Source of the DNA: CAWEWH01 sp963812775
GTDB lineage: Bacteria; Pseudomonadota; Alphaproteobacteria; Rhizobiales; Beijerinckiaceae
Direction: 5' to 3'
NCBI GenBank assembly: GCA_963812775.1
Contig: CAWEWH010000005.1
Span: 1,240,001-1,304,000, forward strand
Length of the DNA: 64,000 nucleotides
Part shown: positions 34,210-42,573 of the stretch, piece after piece
How positions within the stretch are numbered: the first letter of the stretch is position 1
How the letters are laid out: every line of letters starts with the position of its first letter
Position numbers and translations under genes: made by a program
The notes under the pieces: model-generated
Database searches by the model: none
The model's input: the letters and a program-made list of their open reading frames with translations, nothing else
What the model was told of the DNA's origin: nothing

Positions 34210-35959
34210 CATCGCCGGCCCCGCCAGCTTCGCGCGCACCGTCGATTTCTCCTCGGAGGAAGCGAGCGCGCGCATTCGCCGACGCTATCGCGCCGAGGCG
34301 CGCTTCAAGCTCTATGGGCTCGGCGCGCTCGGCCTCGCCGCGCTTGCCCTCGTTCTCCTGCTCACCGACATCGTCCTCAAGGCTTGGCCGGCATTCATCG
34401 AGCACCGCGTCGTGCTCACGGTGACGGCGACGCTCGAACAGGTCTCGACCGACGGTAAGCTCGACCGGGCATCGCTGGTCGGCGGCGACTACTCCGCCGC
34501 GGTACGTGCCGCCTTGCAGGAGCTGTTCCCCGAAGTGAGCGATCGTGGCACGCGCCGCAAGCTCTTCGGCGACATCCTGTCGAGCGGCGCCTCCGACGCC
34601 TTGCGCAAACGCATCATCGACGATCCGAGCCTCATCGGAAAGCCGGTTACCCTGCCGTTCCTGCTCGACGACACCGTCGATCTCTACCTCAAGGGCCTGA
34701 TCGCCGACCGCGGCGAGCGCAAGGGGCGCGGCGCGGCAACGGTCAGCGGGACGGCCGGCAACGTCGAGATAAGATCCTCGGCCGACGACTTCGCGACCGA
34801 CCTTGCAGACGTGAAGAAGGCGCTCGCCGCGGCCTCGCAAAAGTACCGCCGCGAAGCCGAGCGGTTGTCGCGCTTTGCCATTGCCGCGGTCGTCGCCTCC
34901 GATCGCGCGGCGCTGCAGGCCAGCGCCGATGAGAACCTGGCGCGTGCCAACGAGCTCGAGGCGCGCGCCAAGGCGGCGGGAGCCGCCGAGAGGCTCGATG
35001 CGAACGCGCCCTCGAAGCTGATCGCCATCAACGGCGGCGTGGTGAAGCTTACCTCGATCAGCGGCGCGCAGGCGAGCGGCACCGTGCTGTCAGCCTTGAG
35101 CGGCACCGGCGGGGCGGCGCCCGGCGGCTGGCGGGTCGTGACCATCGTGCAGCCGGAAGCCGACCGCCGCCTCGGCGATCAGCAGATCGCCTGGATCGAG
35201 AAGCTCAGGGAGAAGAGCCTGGTGGAGCGGGGCTTCGCCTGGCGATTCTTCACCTCCGGCGACAGCCGCGAATCCGAGCAGGCGGGATTGCTTGGCGCCC
35301 TCGTCGGCTCGGCCCTCACCATGCTGGTGACGCTTGCGCTGTGCCTGCCCACCGGGGTCGCGGCCGCCATCTACCTGCAGGAATTCGCCCCCAAGAACCG
35401 CTTCACCGATCTGATCGAGGTGAACGTCAACAACCTGGCGGCCGTCCCCTCCATCGTGTTCGGCCTGCTGGGTCTTGCGGTGTTCCTCAGCTTCTTCGGC
35501 ATGCCGCGCTCGGCGCCGTTGGTCGGCGGGCTGGTGCTGGCGCTGCTTGTCCTGCCGACCATCATCATCGCCAGCCGCGCGGCGCTGAGCGCCGTGCCGC
35601 CGTCCATCCGCGAGGCGGCTCTCGGTGTCGGGGCTTCGCCGCAACAGGTCGTGTTTCACCACGTCCTGCCGCTTGCCATGCCCGGCATCATGACCGGCAC
35701 CATCCTCGGCATGGCGCACGCGCTGGGCGAGACCGCGCCGCTCTTGCTGATCGGCATGGTGGCCTTCATCGTCGACGTACCCGCCTCGATCACCGAGGCC
35801 GCAACGGTGCTGCCGGTGCAGATTTACCTCTGGTCGGACCTGCCGGAGGCCGGCTTCCAGGCCAAGACGGCCGGCGCCATCGTCGTGCTGCTGTTGTTCT
35901 TGTTCGTCATGAACGGGGTGGCAATCCTGCTTCGGCGACGTTTTGAGCGCCGTTGGTAG
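34202..35959 (+). CDS. pstA: Phosphate ABC transporter permease PstA, extended
   Basis: This 585-residue permease is longer than typical PstA (about 280 in E. coli, about 430 in many alphaproteobacteria). The extra length is a DUF3333-like N-terminal region with one membrane segment (LGALGLAALALVLLLTDIVL) and a large periplasmic domain (about 55-350). The MetI core follows: LGALVGSALTMLVTLALCLPTG, NNLAAVPSIVFGLLGL and the EAA loop PSIREAALGVGASPQQVVFHHVLP. ATG 34202 overlaps the pstC stop. Confidence 0.92.
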   Translation: MTDIAGPASFARTVDFSSEEASARIRRRYRAEARFKLYGLGALGLAALALVLLLTDIVLKAWPAFIEHRVVLTVTATLEQVSTDGKLDRASLVGGDYSAAVRAALQELFPEVSDRGTRRKLFGDILSSGASDALRKRIIDDPSLIGKPVTLPFLLDDTVDLYLKGLIADRGERKGRGAATVSGTAGNVEIRSSADDFATDLADVKKALAAASQKYRREAERLSRFAIAAVVASDRAALQASADENLARANELEARAKAAGAAERLDANAPSKLIAINGGVVKLTSISGAQASGTVLSALSGTGGAAPGGWRVVTIVQPEADRRLGDQQIAWIEKLREKSLVERGFAWRFFTSGDSRESEQAGLLGALVGSALTMLVTLALCLPTGVAAAIYLQEFAPKNRFTDLIEVNVNNLAAVPSIVFGLLGLAVFLSFFGMPRSAPLVGGLVLALLVLPTIIIASRAALSAVPPSIREAALGVGASPQQVVFHHVLPLAMPGIMTGTILGMAHALGETAPLLLIGMVAFIVDVPASITEAATVLPVQIYLWSDLPEAGFQAKTAGAIVVLLLFLFVMNGVAILLRRRFERRW

Positions 35960-35983
35960 GGGTCCGTGAAAGCTGAAAGGGCT

Positions 35984-36865
35984 ATGGTTGAGATGTCGAG
36001 CATCCCGAGCGTCCAGATGGCTGTGCCAGCCTCCGCACCTTCCGCCGCTGCACCTTCCGGCGCAGCACCTTCCGGCGCAGCACCTTCCGGCGCAGCCGAC
36101 CGCAAGGCGCGCACCAAGATCGTGGCGCGCGGCGTCAATGTCTTCTACGGCGAGAAGCAGGCGCTTTTCGACGTGTCGACCGACATTCCCGAGAAATCGG
36201 TGATGGCGTTCATCGGCCCGTCCGGCTGCGGCAAGTCGACATTTCTGCGCGCCATCAACCGCATGAACAACTCGATCCCCATCGCCCGCTTTGACGGGCG
36301 CATCGAGATCGACGAGCAGGACATCTATGCCCCTGGCCTCGATGTGGTGCAGCTCAGAGCGCGCGTCGGCATGGTGTTCCAGAAGCCGAACCCGTTTCCG
36401 AAATCCATCTACGAGAACGTCGCCTATGGCGCGCGCATCCACGGCTTGGCGAGCACGCGGGCGGAGTTCGACGAGATCGTCGAGACGAGCCTGCGCAAGG
36501 CCGGCCTTTTCGAGGAAGTGAAGAGCCGTCTTTCGGAGCCGGGGACGGGGCTTTCCGGCGGCCAGCAGCAGCGCCTGTGCATCGCCCGCGCCATCGCGGT
36601 CAGCCCGGAGATCATCCTCATGGATGAGCCGTGCTCGGCGCTCGATCCCATCGCCACCGCGAAGATCGAGGAGCTGATCGACGAGCTGCGCAACAATTTC
36701 ACCATTGTCATCGTCACCCATTCCATGCAGCAGGCGGCGCGCGTCTCGCAACGCACCGCCTTCTTCCATCTCGGCAAGCTGATCGAGGAGGGGTCGACCG
36801 AGGAGATGTTCACCTCCCCGAAGGACAAGCGTACCCTCGACTACATCACGGGCCGCTTCGGCTGA
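35984..36865 (+). CDS. pstB: Phosphate ABC transporter ATP-binding protein PstB
   Basis: PstB powers phosphate import. Walker A is FIGPSGCGKSTFLRAIN, the Q loop lies in MVFQKPNPFPKSIYEN, the signature is LSGGQQQRLCIARAIA, and Walker B is IILMDEPCSALDP with the switch His in IVTHSMQQA. The N-terminal 40 residues are a Ser/Ala/Pro-rich extension containing four pentads (APSGA type) encoded by a 15-base tandem repeat. The start is uncertain: ATG 35984 is used, with GTG 35966 and ATG 35993 as alternatives. Confidence 0.93.
   Translation: MVEMSSIPSVQMAVPASAPSAAAPSGAAPSGAAPSGAADRKARTKIVARGVNVFYGEKQALFDVSTDIPEKSVMAFIGPSGCGKSTFLRAINRMNNSIPIARFDGRIEIDEQDIYAPGLDVVQLRARVGMVFQKPNPFPKSIYENVAYGARIHGLASTRAEFDEIVETSLRKAGLFEEVKSRLSEPGTGLSGGQQQRLCIARAIAVSPEIILMDEPCSALDPIATAKIEELIDELRNNFTIVIVTHSMQQAARVSQRTAFFHLGKLIEEGSTEEMFTSPKDKRTLDYITGRFG
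36035..36094 (+). repeat. 15-base tandem repeat within pstB
   Basis: Three exact copies of GCACCTTCCGGCGCA (36050-36094) follow one imperfect copy (36035-36049). They encode APSGA-type pentads in a disordered N-terminal extension of PstB, so copy number could vary without breaking the frame. Confidence 0.85.
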
Positions 36866-36891
36866 GCTTGGCGCAAGGCAGGAAAAACAAC

Positions 36892-37609
36892 ATGTCAGAG
36901 CACACGGTCTCTGCGTTCGATGCCGAACTTGGAGCACTGCGCCACAAGGTGGCGGAGATGGGCGGCATTGCCGAGAAGATGCTGGCGGAGGCGACCCGCG
37001 CACTCGTCCGGCACGACACGACGCTGGCCCAGGCGGTGATCGGCTCCGACGCGCGGCTCGATGCCTTGCAGCACGAAATCGAGGAACACGCCATCCTCAC
37101 CATCGCCAAGCGCCAGCCGATGGCGGTCGACTTGCGCGAGATCATCTCGGCCATTCGGGTGGCCGGCGACATCGAGCGTGTCGGCGACCTGGCCAAGAAC
37201 ATCGCCAAGCGTGCCGTCGCCATTTCGAGCCAGCTCACCGCCCAGAAGTACTTCGTCGGCGCCGAGCACATGGCGGAGCTGGCGGGCCGTCAGCTCAAGG
37301 ACGTGCTCGACGCCTATCTGGCGCGCGACGACGAGCAGGCGCTCGAACGTCTGGCAGCGTGACGGCGAGATCGATGCGCTCTATACGTCGCTGTTCCGCG
37401 AGCTCTTGACCTACATGATGGAGGACCCGCGCAACATCAGCTTCTGCACGCATCTCTTGTTCTGCGCCAAGAATATCGAGCGCATCGGCGATCACACCAC
37501 CAATATCGGCGAGACCGTGCACTACCTGGTCACCGGCATGATGCTGACCGAGCGGCCGAAGAACGATACGTCGAGCTTCACGACGCTCGACGCCGCAATA
37601 GGCACGTGA
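36892..37609 (+). pseudogene. phoU: Phosphate signalling protein PhoU, one-base frameshift
   Basis: PhoU links the Pst transporter to the PhoR kinase. The frame from ATG 36892 encodes MSEHTVSAFDAELGAL and onward through the first three-helix repeat to ...DDEQALE, then a stop at 37360-37362. The next frame continues at once with WQRDGEIDALYTSLFRELL and the second repeat (EDPRNISFCTHLLFCAKNIERIGDH) to the stop at 37609. Removing one C near 37348 gives ALEVWQRDGEID, the expected PhoU sequence. The length then is about 238 residues, which is normal. It may be a sequencing error or a real mutation; loss of PhoU usually derepresses the Pho regulon. Confidence 0.88.
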
Positions 37610-37613
37610 GGCC

Positions 37614-38363
37614 ATGAACGCCCGCATACTCATCGTCGAGGACGAGGAAGCGCTGAGCCTGCTCTTGCGCTACAACCTCGAGGCCGAGGGCTATGCGGTC
37701 GACAACGTCTCGAGCGGCGACGAGGCGGAGCTGATGCTGCGCCAGCAGACCCCCGACCTCGTGCTGCTCGACTGGATGCTGCCCGGCGTCTCCGGCATCG
37801 AGCTGTGCCGGCGTCTCAAGCAGCGCCGCGAGACCGAGCAATTGCCGGTCATCATGCTGACGGCGCGCGGCGAGGAGGCCGAGCGGGTGCGCGGCCTCGC
37901 CACCGGGGCCGACGACTACGTGGTCAAGCCCTTCTCGGTGCCCGAGCTCCTGGCGCGCGTGCGTGCCCTGCTCAGGCGCACCAAGCCGGGCCACGTGGCC
38001 GAGCTGCTGTCGGCCGGCGATATCGAACTCGATCGCGTCACCAAGCGCGTGCGCCGCGCCGAGCGTGAGCTTGCCCTCGGGCCCACCGAATTCCGCCTGC
38101 TCGAGTTCCTGATGCAGACGCCGGGGCGCGTCTATTCGCGCACGCAATTGCTCGATAGCGTCTGGGGCCGCGACATCTACATCGACGAGCGCACCGTCGA
38201 TGTGCATGTCGGGCGGCTGCGCAAGGCCATCAATGCGTCGGGCGAAGCAGATCCCATCCGCACCGTGCGCAGCGCCGGCTATGCCTTCGACGAGAGGTTC
38301 GGCAAGTCCGATGACGGACGACGGATGACGGACGACAGATCAGTTGTGGCCGACGGGGACTGA
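37614..38363 (+). CDS. phoB: Phosphate regulon response regulator PhoB
   Basis: The 249-residue regulator has a receiver domain with the acidic pocket in IVEDEEA, phosphoacceptor Asp53 in VLLDWMLPG, and Lys105 in DDYVVKPFS. The OmpR-type winged helix follows with LGPTEFRLLEFLMQTPGRVYSR and DERTVDVHVGRLRKAIN. The usual protein ends near TVRSAGYAFDERF; here about 22 extra residues (DDGRRMTDDRS) are encoded by the first arm of a palindromic sequence (38313-38400). It follows phoU by four bases. Confidence 0.95.
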   Translation: MNARILIVEDEEALSLLLRYNLEAEGYAVDNVSSGDEAELMLRQQTPDLVLLDWMLPGVSGIELCRRLKQRRETEQLPVIMLTARGEEAERVRGLATGADDYVVKPFSVPELLARVRALLRRTKPGHVAELLSAGDIELDRVTKRVRRAERELALGPTEFRLLEFLMQTPGRVYSRTQLLDSVWGRDIYIDERTVDVHVGRLRKAINASGEADPIRTVRSAGYAFDERFGKSDDGRRMTDDRSVVADGD

Positions 38364-38402
38364 CCCCGTCCGGCATCTGTCGTCCGTCCTCTGATGTCCG
38401 AC

Positions 38403-38505
38403 GTGCATGATCCCGAAAAGTGTGCGCGGTTTTCGGATGAGATCGTGCACAAAGTCAGGAATCTAGAGCGCGCGTGCGATTGCTCTCAATCGCATCGCGC
38501 TCTAG
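38403..38505. repeat. Dispersed palindromic element, modules A and B
   Basis: Module A: GTGCATGATCCCGAAAAGTG, spacer, CGGTTTTCGGATGAGATCGTGCAC. Module B: CTAGAGCGCG CGT GCGATT, short loop, AATCGC AT CGCGCTCTAG, a nearly perfect palindrome. The outer CTAG of module B supplies the TAG stop of gcrA. This is the most complete copy in the window. Confidence 0.8.
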
Positions 38506-39044
38506 CGCCCGCCGAACCTGCGGTCCCGCCGGCGGTCCGTCGCCGGCTGATAGGCGATGCGGCCATGGTAGAGGCAATAGGGCGTGCCGATGTCCGACTT
38601 GGCGCCGCAGAAGCGGAATTCCGGCGTCGTCGGGTCGCCGAGCGGCCAGCGGCACATGGCCTCGCGCAGCTCGGTGATGGTGACCCGCTCCGACATCGGC
38701 ACCACCACGTCCTCGCGCGCCACCGGCATGACGACCGCGAACGGGTCGATGTCGGGCCGGTAGGCCGGCGCCAGCGCCGTGTTGCCCCTCACCGCGTGGT
38801 GATGGCGCGCCCCAAGGGGATGGGAAGGCGCCCGGGTCGAGGGCTTGCGCGGGCGCGGCGCCCCGGTCGAAGGCGACTTGGCGCGGCCAGAAAGGCCGAG
38901 CCGGTGCACCTTGCCGATCACCGCGTTGCGCGTCACGCCCCCCATCTCGGCGGCGATCTGGCTGGCGCTCAGACCGTCCGCCCAAAGCTTCTTCAGAAGC
39001 TCAACCCTGTCTTCTGTCCAACTGATGCTGCTCATGTCGCTCAT
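38502..39044 (-). CDS. gcrA: GcrA family cell cycle regulator
   Basis: GcrA controls many cell-cycle genes with sigma-70 in Caulobacter and relatives, often at promoters with GANTC sites methylated by CcrM. The 180-residue product has the N-terminal DNA-binding domain (SWTEDRVELLKKLWADGLSASQIA, then GGVTRNAVIGKVHRLGLSGR), a disordered Pro/Arg-rich linker, and the C-terminal sigma-interacting part with LREAMCRWPLGDP and FRFCGAKSDIGTPYC. The stop codon lies inside a dispersed palindrome. Three GANTC motifs occur in the 375-base upstream region. Confidence 0.93.
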   Translation of the reverse strand: MSDMSSISWTEDRVELLKKLWADGLSASQIAAEMGGVTRNAVIGKVHRLGLSGRAKSPSTGAPRPRKPSTRAPSHPLGARHHHAVRGNTALAPAYRPDIDPFAVVMPVAREDVVVPMSERVTITELREAMCRWPLGDPTTPEFRFCGAKSDIGTPYCLYHGRIAYQPATDRRRDRRFGGR

Positions 39045-39418
39045 TTTTGCCTCTCCGCCGCCGCCGGAGGCCCTTGTCGGAATCCCGCAGGGTTCGCGCG
39101 CAACGTCCGTTGCACTGCCGCAAACGCCCTGGAACCACCGAAAGTAAGTCCGCCGCAAGATGTCGTAGTCGACGAAGTGGAGACTACAAGATCGCGTGAC
39201 TCTGCCGCAAAAGTCCGGCCCCTTCTGGGATCGTTTTCCCCAAGATCGTGACCAAATCGAGTCGGAGGCCGTCGATCGCCCGTATCAGTCACTTTGAATT
39301 GACAGAGGGCCGGCCCCATCTAAGATCGTGCGAGTGCCGCCCCGCCGGGCGGCACTTTTATTTTCGGGGAATTTCGCATCTTCGAAAAATTTAAATTGCC
39401 TTCAGGGAGTTAAGAGCC
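39045..39418. other. gcrA-argD intergenic region with GANTC sites and a hairpin
   Basis: The gap between the divergent gcrA and argD genes contains GANTC motifs at 39080-39084, 39198-39202 and 39259-39263, a small inverted repeat GTAGTC/GACTAC near 39148-39175, and a terminator-like hairpin at 39334-39364. No protein gene was recognised. It should hold the promoters of both genes; consensus elements were not clear. Confidence 0.5.
39334..39364 (+). terminator. Intrinsic terminator or attenuator in the argD leader
   Basis: GTGCCGCCC, loop CGCC, and GGGCGGCAC form a perfect nine-pair stem followed by TTTTATTTT, a classical terminator on the plus strand, 55 bases before the argD start. No gene reads into it, so it either ends a small RNA or attenuates argD-argF-hslO. 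Confidence 0.75.
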
Positions 39419-40624
39419 GTGATCACGCCCGTCCTGCCGACCTATGCGCGTGCCGAAGTCGAGTTCGAGAGAGGCGAGGGGGCATGGCTGACAGCGCGCG
39501 ACGGCGAGCGATATCTCGATTTCGGCGGCGGCATCGCGGTCAATGTGCTGGGCCATGCCCATCCGCATCTGGTCAAGGCGCTCACCGAGCAGGCCGCCAA
39601 GCTCTGGCACACCTCCAACCTCTACCGCATCCCGGAGGGCGAGCGGCTGGCCAAGCGCCTGACCGATGCGACCTTCGCCGACACCGTCTTCTTCACCAAT
39701 TCGGGTGCCGAGGCGATGGAGTGCTCGGTCAAGATGGCGCGCAAGTACCACGCCGTGAGCGGGGCGCCGGAGCGCTTCCGCATCGTCACCTTCGAGGGCG
39801 CCTTCCACGGCCGCACCCTCGCCATGATCGCGGCGGGCGGCCAGGCGAAATACCTGGAAGGCTTCGGCCCCAAGGTCGAGGGCTTCGACCAGGTGCCGTT
39901 CAACGACGACGCGGCCCTGAAAGCCGCCATCGGGCCGGCGACCGCCGCCATCCTCATCGAGCCGATCATGGGCGAGGGCGGCATCCGCGTCGTGACCAAT
40001 GAGCGGCTGCGCGCCTTGCGCAAGCTCTGCGACGAGCGCGGCCTGCTGCTCGTCCTCGACGAGGTGCAGAGCGGCATCGGCCGCACCGGAAAGTTCTTCG
40101 CCCACGAATGGGCCGGCATCACGCCCGACATCATGGGCATCGCCAAGGGCATCGGCGGCGGCTTCCCGATGGGCGCCTGCCTTGCCACCGAGAAGGCCGC
40201 CAAGGGCATGACGGCCGGCACCCACGGCTCCACCTTCGGGGGCAACCCGCTTGCCATGGCGGTGGGCAACGCCGTCCTCGACGTGATCCTGGCCGACGGC
40301 TTCCTCGAGCGGGTCGCCAAGATGGGCCTCTTGCTGAAGCAGCGCCTTGCCGAGATCAGGGACCGCCATCCTTCGGTCGTCGCGGAAGTGCGCGGCGAAG
40401 GCCTGATGCTCGGCCTGCGCCTCAACGTCTCCAACAACGACTTCGTCGATGCGGCACGGGCCGAGAAGCTGCTGCTCATCAGCGCCGGCGACAACGTCGC
40501 CCGCGTGCTGCCGCCCTTGACGGTGAGCGAGGAGGAGATCGGCCTCGCGGTGCGGCGTATCGATGCGGCGGCAACGAGGCTCGAGGCCGGCTTGCAGACG
40601 GCCCAGCGCGGAGCCGCCGAATGA
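39419..40624 (+). CDS. argD: Acetylornithine aminotransferase
   Basis: ArgD is a pyridoxal-phosphate enzyme for arginine (and lysine) synthesis. The 401-residue product shows VLPTYARAEVEFERGEG, the cofactor region FTNSGAEAMECSVKMAR, RTLAMIAAGGQAKY, LLVLDEVQSGIGRTGKFFA, and the cofactor lysine in MGIAKGIGGGFPMGA. GTG 39419 follows AGGGAG nine bases on. A hairpin upstream may control it. Its stop overlaps argF. Confidence 0.94.
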   Translation: MITPVLPTYARAEVEFERGEGAWLTARDGERYLDFGGGIAVNVLGHAHPHLVKALTEQAAKLWHTSNLYRIPEGERLAKRLTDATFADTVFFTNSGAEAMECSVKMARKYHAVSGAPERFRIVTFEGAFHGRTLAMIAAGGQAKYLEGFGPKVEGFDQVPFNDDAALKAAIGPATAAILIEPIMGEGGIRVVTNERLRALRKLCDERGLLLVLDEVQSGIGRTGKFFAHEWAGITPDIMGIAKGIGGGFPMGACLATEKAAKGMTAGTHGSTFGGNPLAMAVGNAVLDVILADGFLERVAKMGLLLKQRLAEIRDRHPSVVAEVRGEGLMLGLRLNVSNNDFVDAARAEKLLLISAGDNVARVLPPLTVSEEEIGLAVRRIDAAATRLEAGLQTAQRGAAE

Positions 40625-41553
40625 ACGGTGCCACCCGCCACTTTCTCGACATTGCCGACTTCAGCGGCAACGAGCTGAGGCGCCTCATCAAGGCGAGCGC
40701 CTCGCTCAAGGCGCAACGCCGCAAGGGTGAGGTGCCGCGCCGGCAGCCGCTCGCCGGCAAGACGCTCGCCATGATCTTCGACAAGCCCTCGACGCGCACC
40801 CGCGTCTCCTTCGACGTGGCCATGCGCGAGCTCGGCGGCGAGGCCCTGATGCTCACCGGCCAGGAGATGCAGCTCGGCCGCGGCGAATCCATCGCCGACA
40901 CGGCGCGCGTCATGTCGCGCTATGTCGACGCCATCATGATCCGCATCCTCGACCACGCGGCCATGCTGGAACTCGCCCGCCACGCGACCGTTCCTGTCAT
41001 CAACGGCCTCACCAAGCTGTCGCATCCCTGCCAGATCATGGCCGACGTGATGACCTTCGAGGAGCATCGCGGCCCCATCAAGGGCCACAAGGTGGCGTGG
41101 ACCGGCGACGCCAACAACGTGCTGGCCTCTTGGGTGCATGCGGCTGCCCGTCTCGATTTCGAGCTCGCGGTGGCGACGCCGCCGGAGCTGAAGCCGCGCA
41201 AGGACCTCGTTGCCTGGGCCAAGCAGCAGGGCGCCTCCCTGTCGCTCACCGGCGATCCTTACGAGGCGGTCGAGGGCGCCAGCGCCGTCGTCACCGATTG
41301 CTGGGTGTCGATGGGCGACGAGGACGAGGGCCGGCGTCACAATCTCCTGAAGCGCTACCAGGTCAACGGCAAGCTCATGAAGGCCGCCCGACCCGACGCT
41401 ATTTTCATGCACTGCCTGCCGGCGCATCGCGGCGAGGAGGTCACCGACGAGGTGATGGACGGCGACCAGTCGGTGGTCTTCGACGAGGCCGAGAACCGGC
41501 TGCACGCGCAGAAGGGCATCCTCGCCTGGTGCCTGGGCGCCATCGAGAGGTGA
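40621..41553 (+). CDS. argF: Ornithine carbamoyltransferase
   Basis: OTC makes citrulline from ornithine and carbamoyl phosphate. The 310-residue product has the carbamoyl-phosphate motif STRTR at residues 57-61 (FDKPSTRTRVSFD), the LTKLSHPCQIMAD segment, VAWTGDANNVLASW for the second substrate, SMGDE and the HCLP motif in FMHCLPAHRGEEV. The start ATG 40621 overlaps the argD stop. Gene order argD-argF-hslO is common in Rhizobiales. Confidence 0.96.
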   Translation: MNGATRHFLDIADFSGNELRRLIKASASLKAQRRKGEVPRRQPLAGKTLAMIFDKPSTRTRVSFDVAMRELGGEALMLTGQEMQLGRGESIADTARVMSRYVDAIMIRILDHAAMLELARHATVPVINGLTKLSHPCQIMADVMTFEEHRGPIKGHKVAWTGDANNVLASWVHAAARLDFELAVATPPELKPRKDLVAWAKQQGASLSLTGDPYEAVEGASAVVTDCWVSMGDEDEGRRHNLLKRYQVNGKLMKAARPDAIFMHCLPAHRGEEVTDEVMDGDQSVVFDEAENRLHAQKGILAWCLGAIER

Positions 41554-41558
41554 CGGCG

Positions 41559-42557
41559 ATGGCGGACCCGGAGCGCCACGAGGGCGACGACCGCGTTCTG
41601 CCCTTCGCCATCGAGGGTCTCGACGTGCGCGGCCGCGTCGTTCGCCTCGGCCGGGCGCTCGACACCATCCTTGCCCGCCACGCCTATCCGCCGTCCGTCT
41701 CGCGGGTGGTCGGCGAGGCCACCGCGCTCACCGTGCTGCTCGGCTCGTCGCTGAAGATGGAGGGCCGCTTCCAGCTGCAGACACGCTCCGACGGTCCGGT
41801 CGACATGATCGTCGTCGATTTCGACAGTCCCGACCGGGTGCGCGCCTGCGCCCGCTTCGACGAGGCGCGCGTCAAGGAGGTGGTGGATGCCACCGGCGGC
41901 AAGGCGCCGGAGACCGGCGCCCTGCTCGGGCGCGGCCATCTCGCGCTGACCGTCGACCGTGGCCGCGACCAGAGCCGCTACCAGGGCGTCGTGGCGCTGG
42001 AGGGCAAAAATTTCGAGGACGCGGCGCATCAATATTTCCGCCAGTCCGAACAGATCCCGACCCGTGTGCGGCTTGCGGTCGGCGAGGAGCTGACCGGCGG
42101 CGAGGGCGGGCACGCCTTCCGGGCCGGCGGCCTCATGGTGCAGTTCCTGCCGCGCTCGCCTGAGCGCATGCGCCAGGCCGACCTGCCGCCCGGCGACGCG
42201 CCGGAAGGCCACGTCACCAAGGTTGTGCCCGAGGACGACGCCTGGACCGAGGCGCGGCTTCTCGCCGAGACCACCGAGGACCACGAGCTGCTCGACCCGC
42301 ACCTTACCAGCGAGGGGCTGCTCTACCGCCTCTTCCACGAGCGCGGGGTGCGCGTCTTCGACGCCCAGAACGTGCGCGAGGCCTGCCGCTGCTCGTCGGA
42401 GCGCATCATGGCCATGATGAAGCGCTTCTCGGCCGAGGAGCGCCGCGACATGGTGGGCGACGACGGCCGCATCGGCATCACCTGCGAATTCTGCTCGCGC
42501 CAATACGTGCTCGACCCCAAGGCTGTCGAAGCGGAGCTGGCCGGCACGGACGAATAG
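41559..42557 (+). CDS. hslO: Redox-regulated chaperone Hsp33
   Basis: Hsp33 is a chaperone switched on by oxidation of zinc-bound cysteines. The 332-residue product has the N-terminal folding domain (DRVLPFAIEGLDVRGRVVRL; ALTVLLGSSLKMEGRFQLQ) and the C-terminal redox switch with the pairs CRC (in EACRCSSERI) and CEFC (in ITCEFCSRQY). GAGAGG lies upstream of ATG 41559. It is the third gene of the arginine operon. Confidence 0.95.
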   Translation: MADPERHEGDDRVLPFAIEGLDVRGRVVRLGRALDTILARHAYPPSVSRVVGEATALTVLLGSSLKMEGRFQLQTRSDGPVDMIVVDFDSPDRVRACARFDEARVKEVVDATGGKAPETGALLGRGHLALTVDRGRDQSRYQGVVALEGKNFEDAAHQYFRQSEQIPTRVRLAVGEELTGGEGGHAFRAGGLMVQFLPRSPERMRQADLPPGDAPEGHVTKVVPEDDAWTEARLLAETTEDHELLDPHLTSEGLLYRLFHERGVRVFDAQNVREACRCSSERIMAMMKRFSAEERRDMVGDDGRIGITCEFCSRQYVLDPKAVEAELAGTDE

Positions 42558-42573
42558 CCGGGCGATCCGCTCG

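Noticed and set aside
39328..40002. A 224-codon frame starting within the argD leader
   Set aside because: After the first few codons it overlaps argD in another frame with an Arg/Gly-rich composition. Only its first codons were considered as a possible leader peptide.
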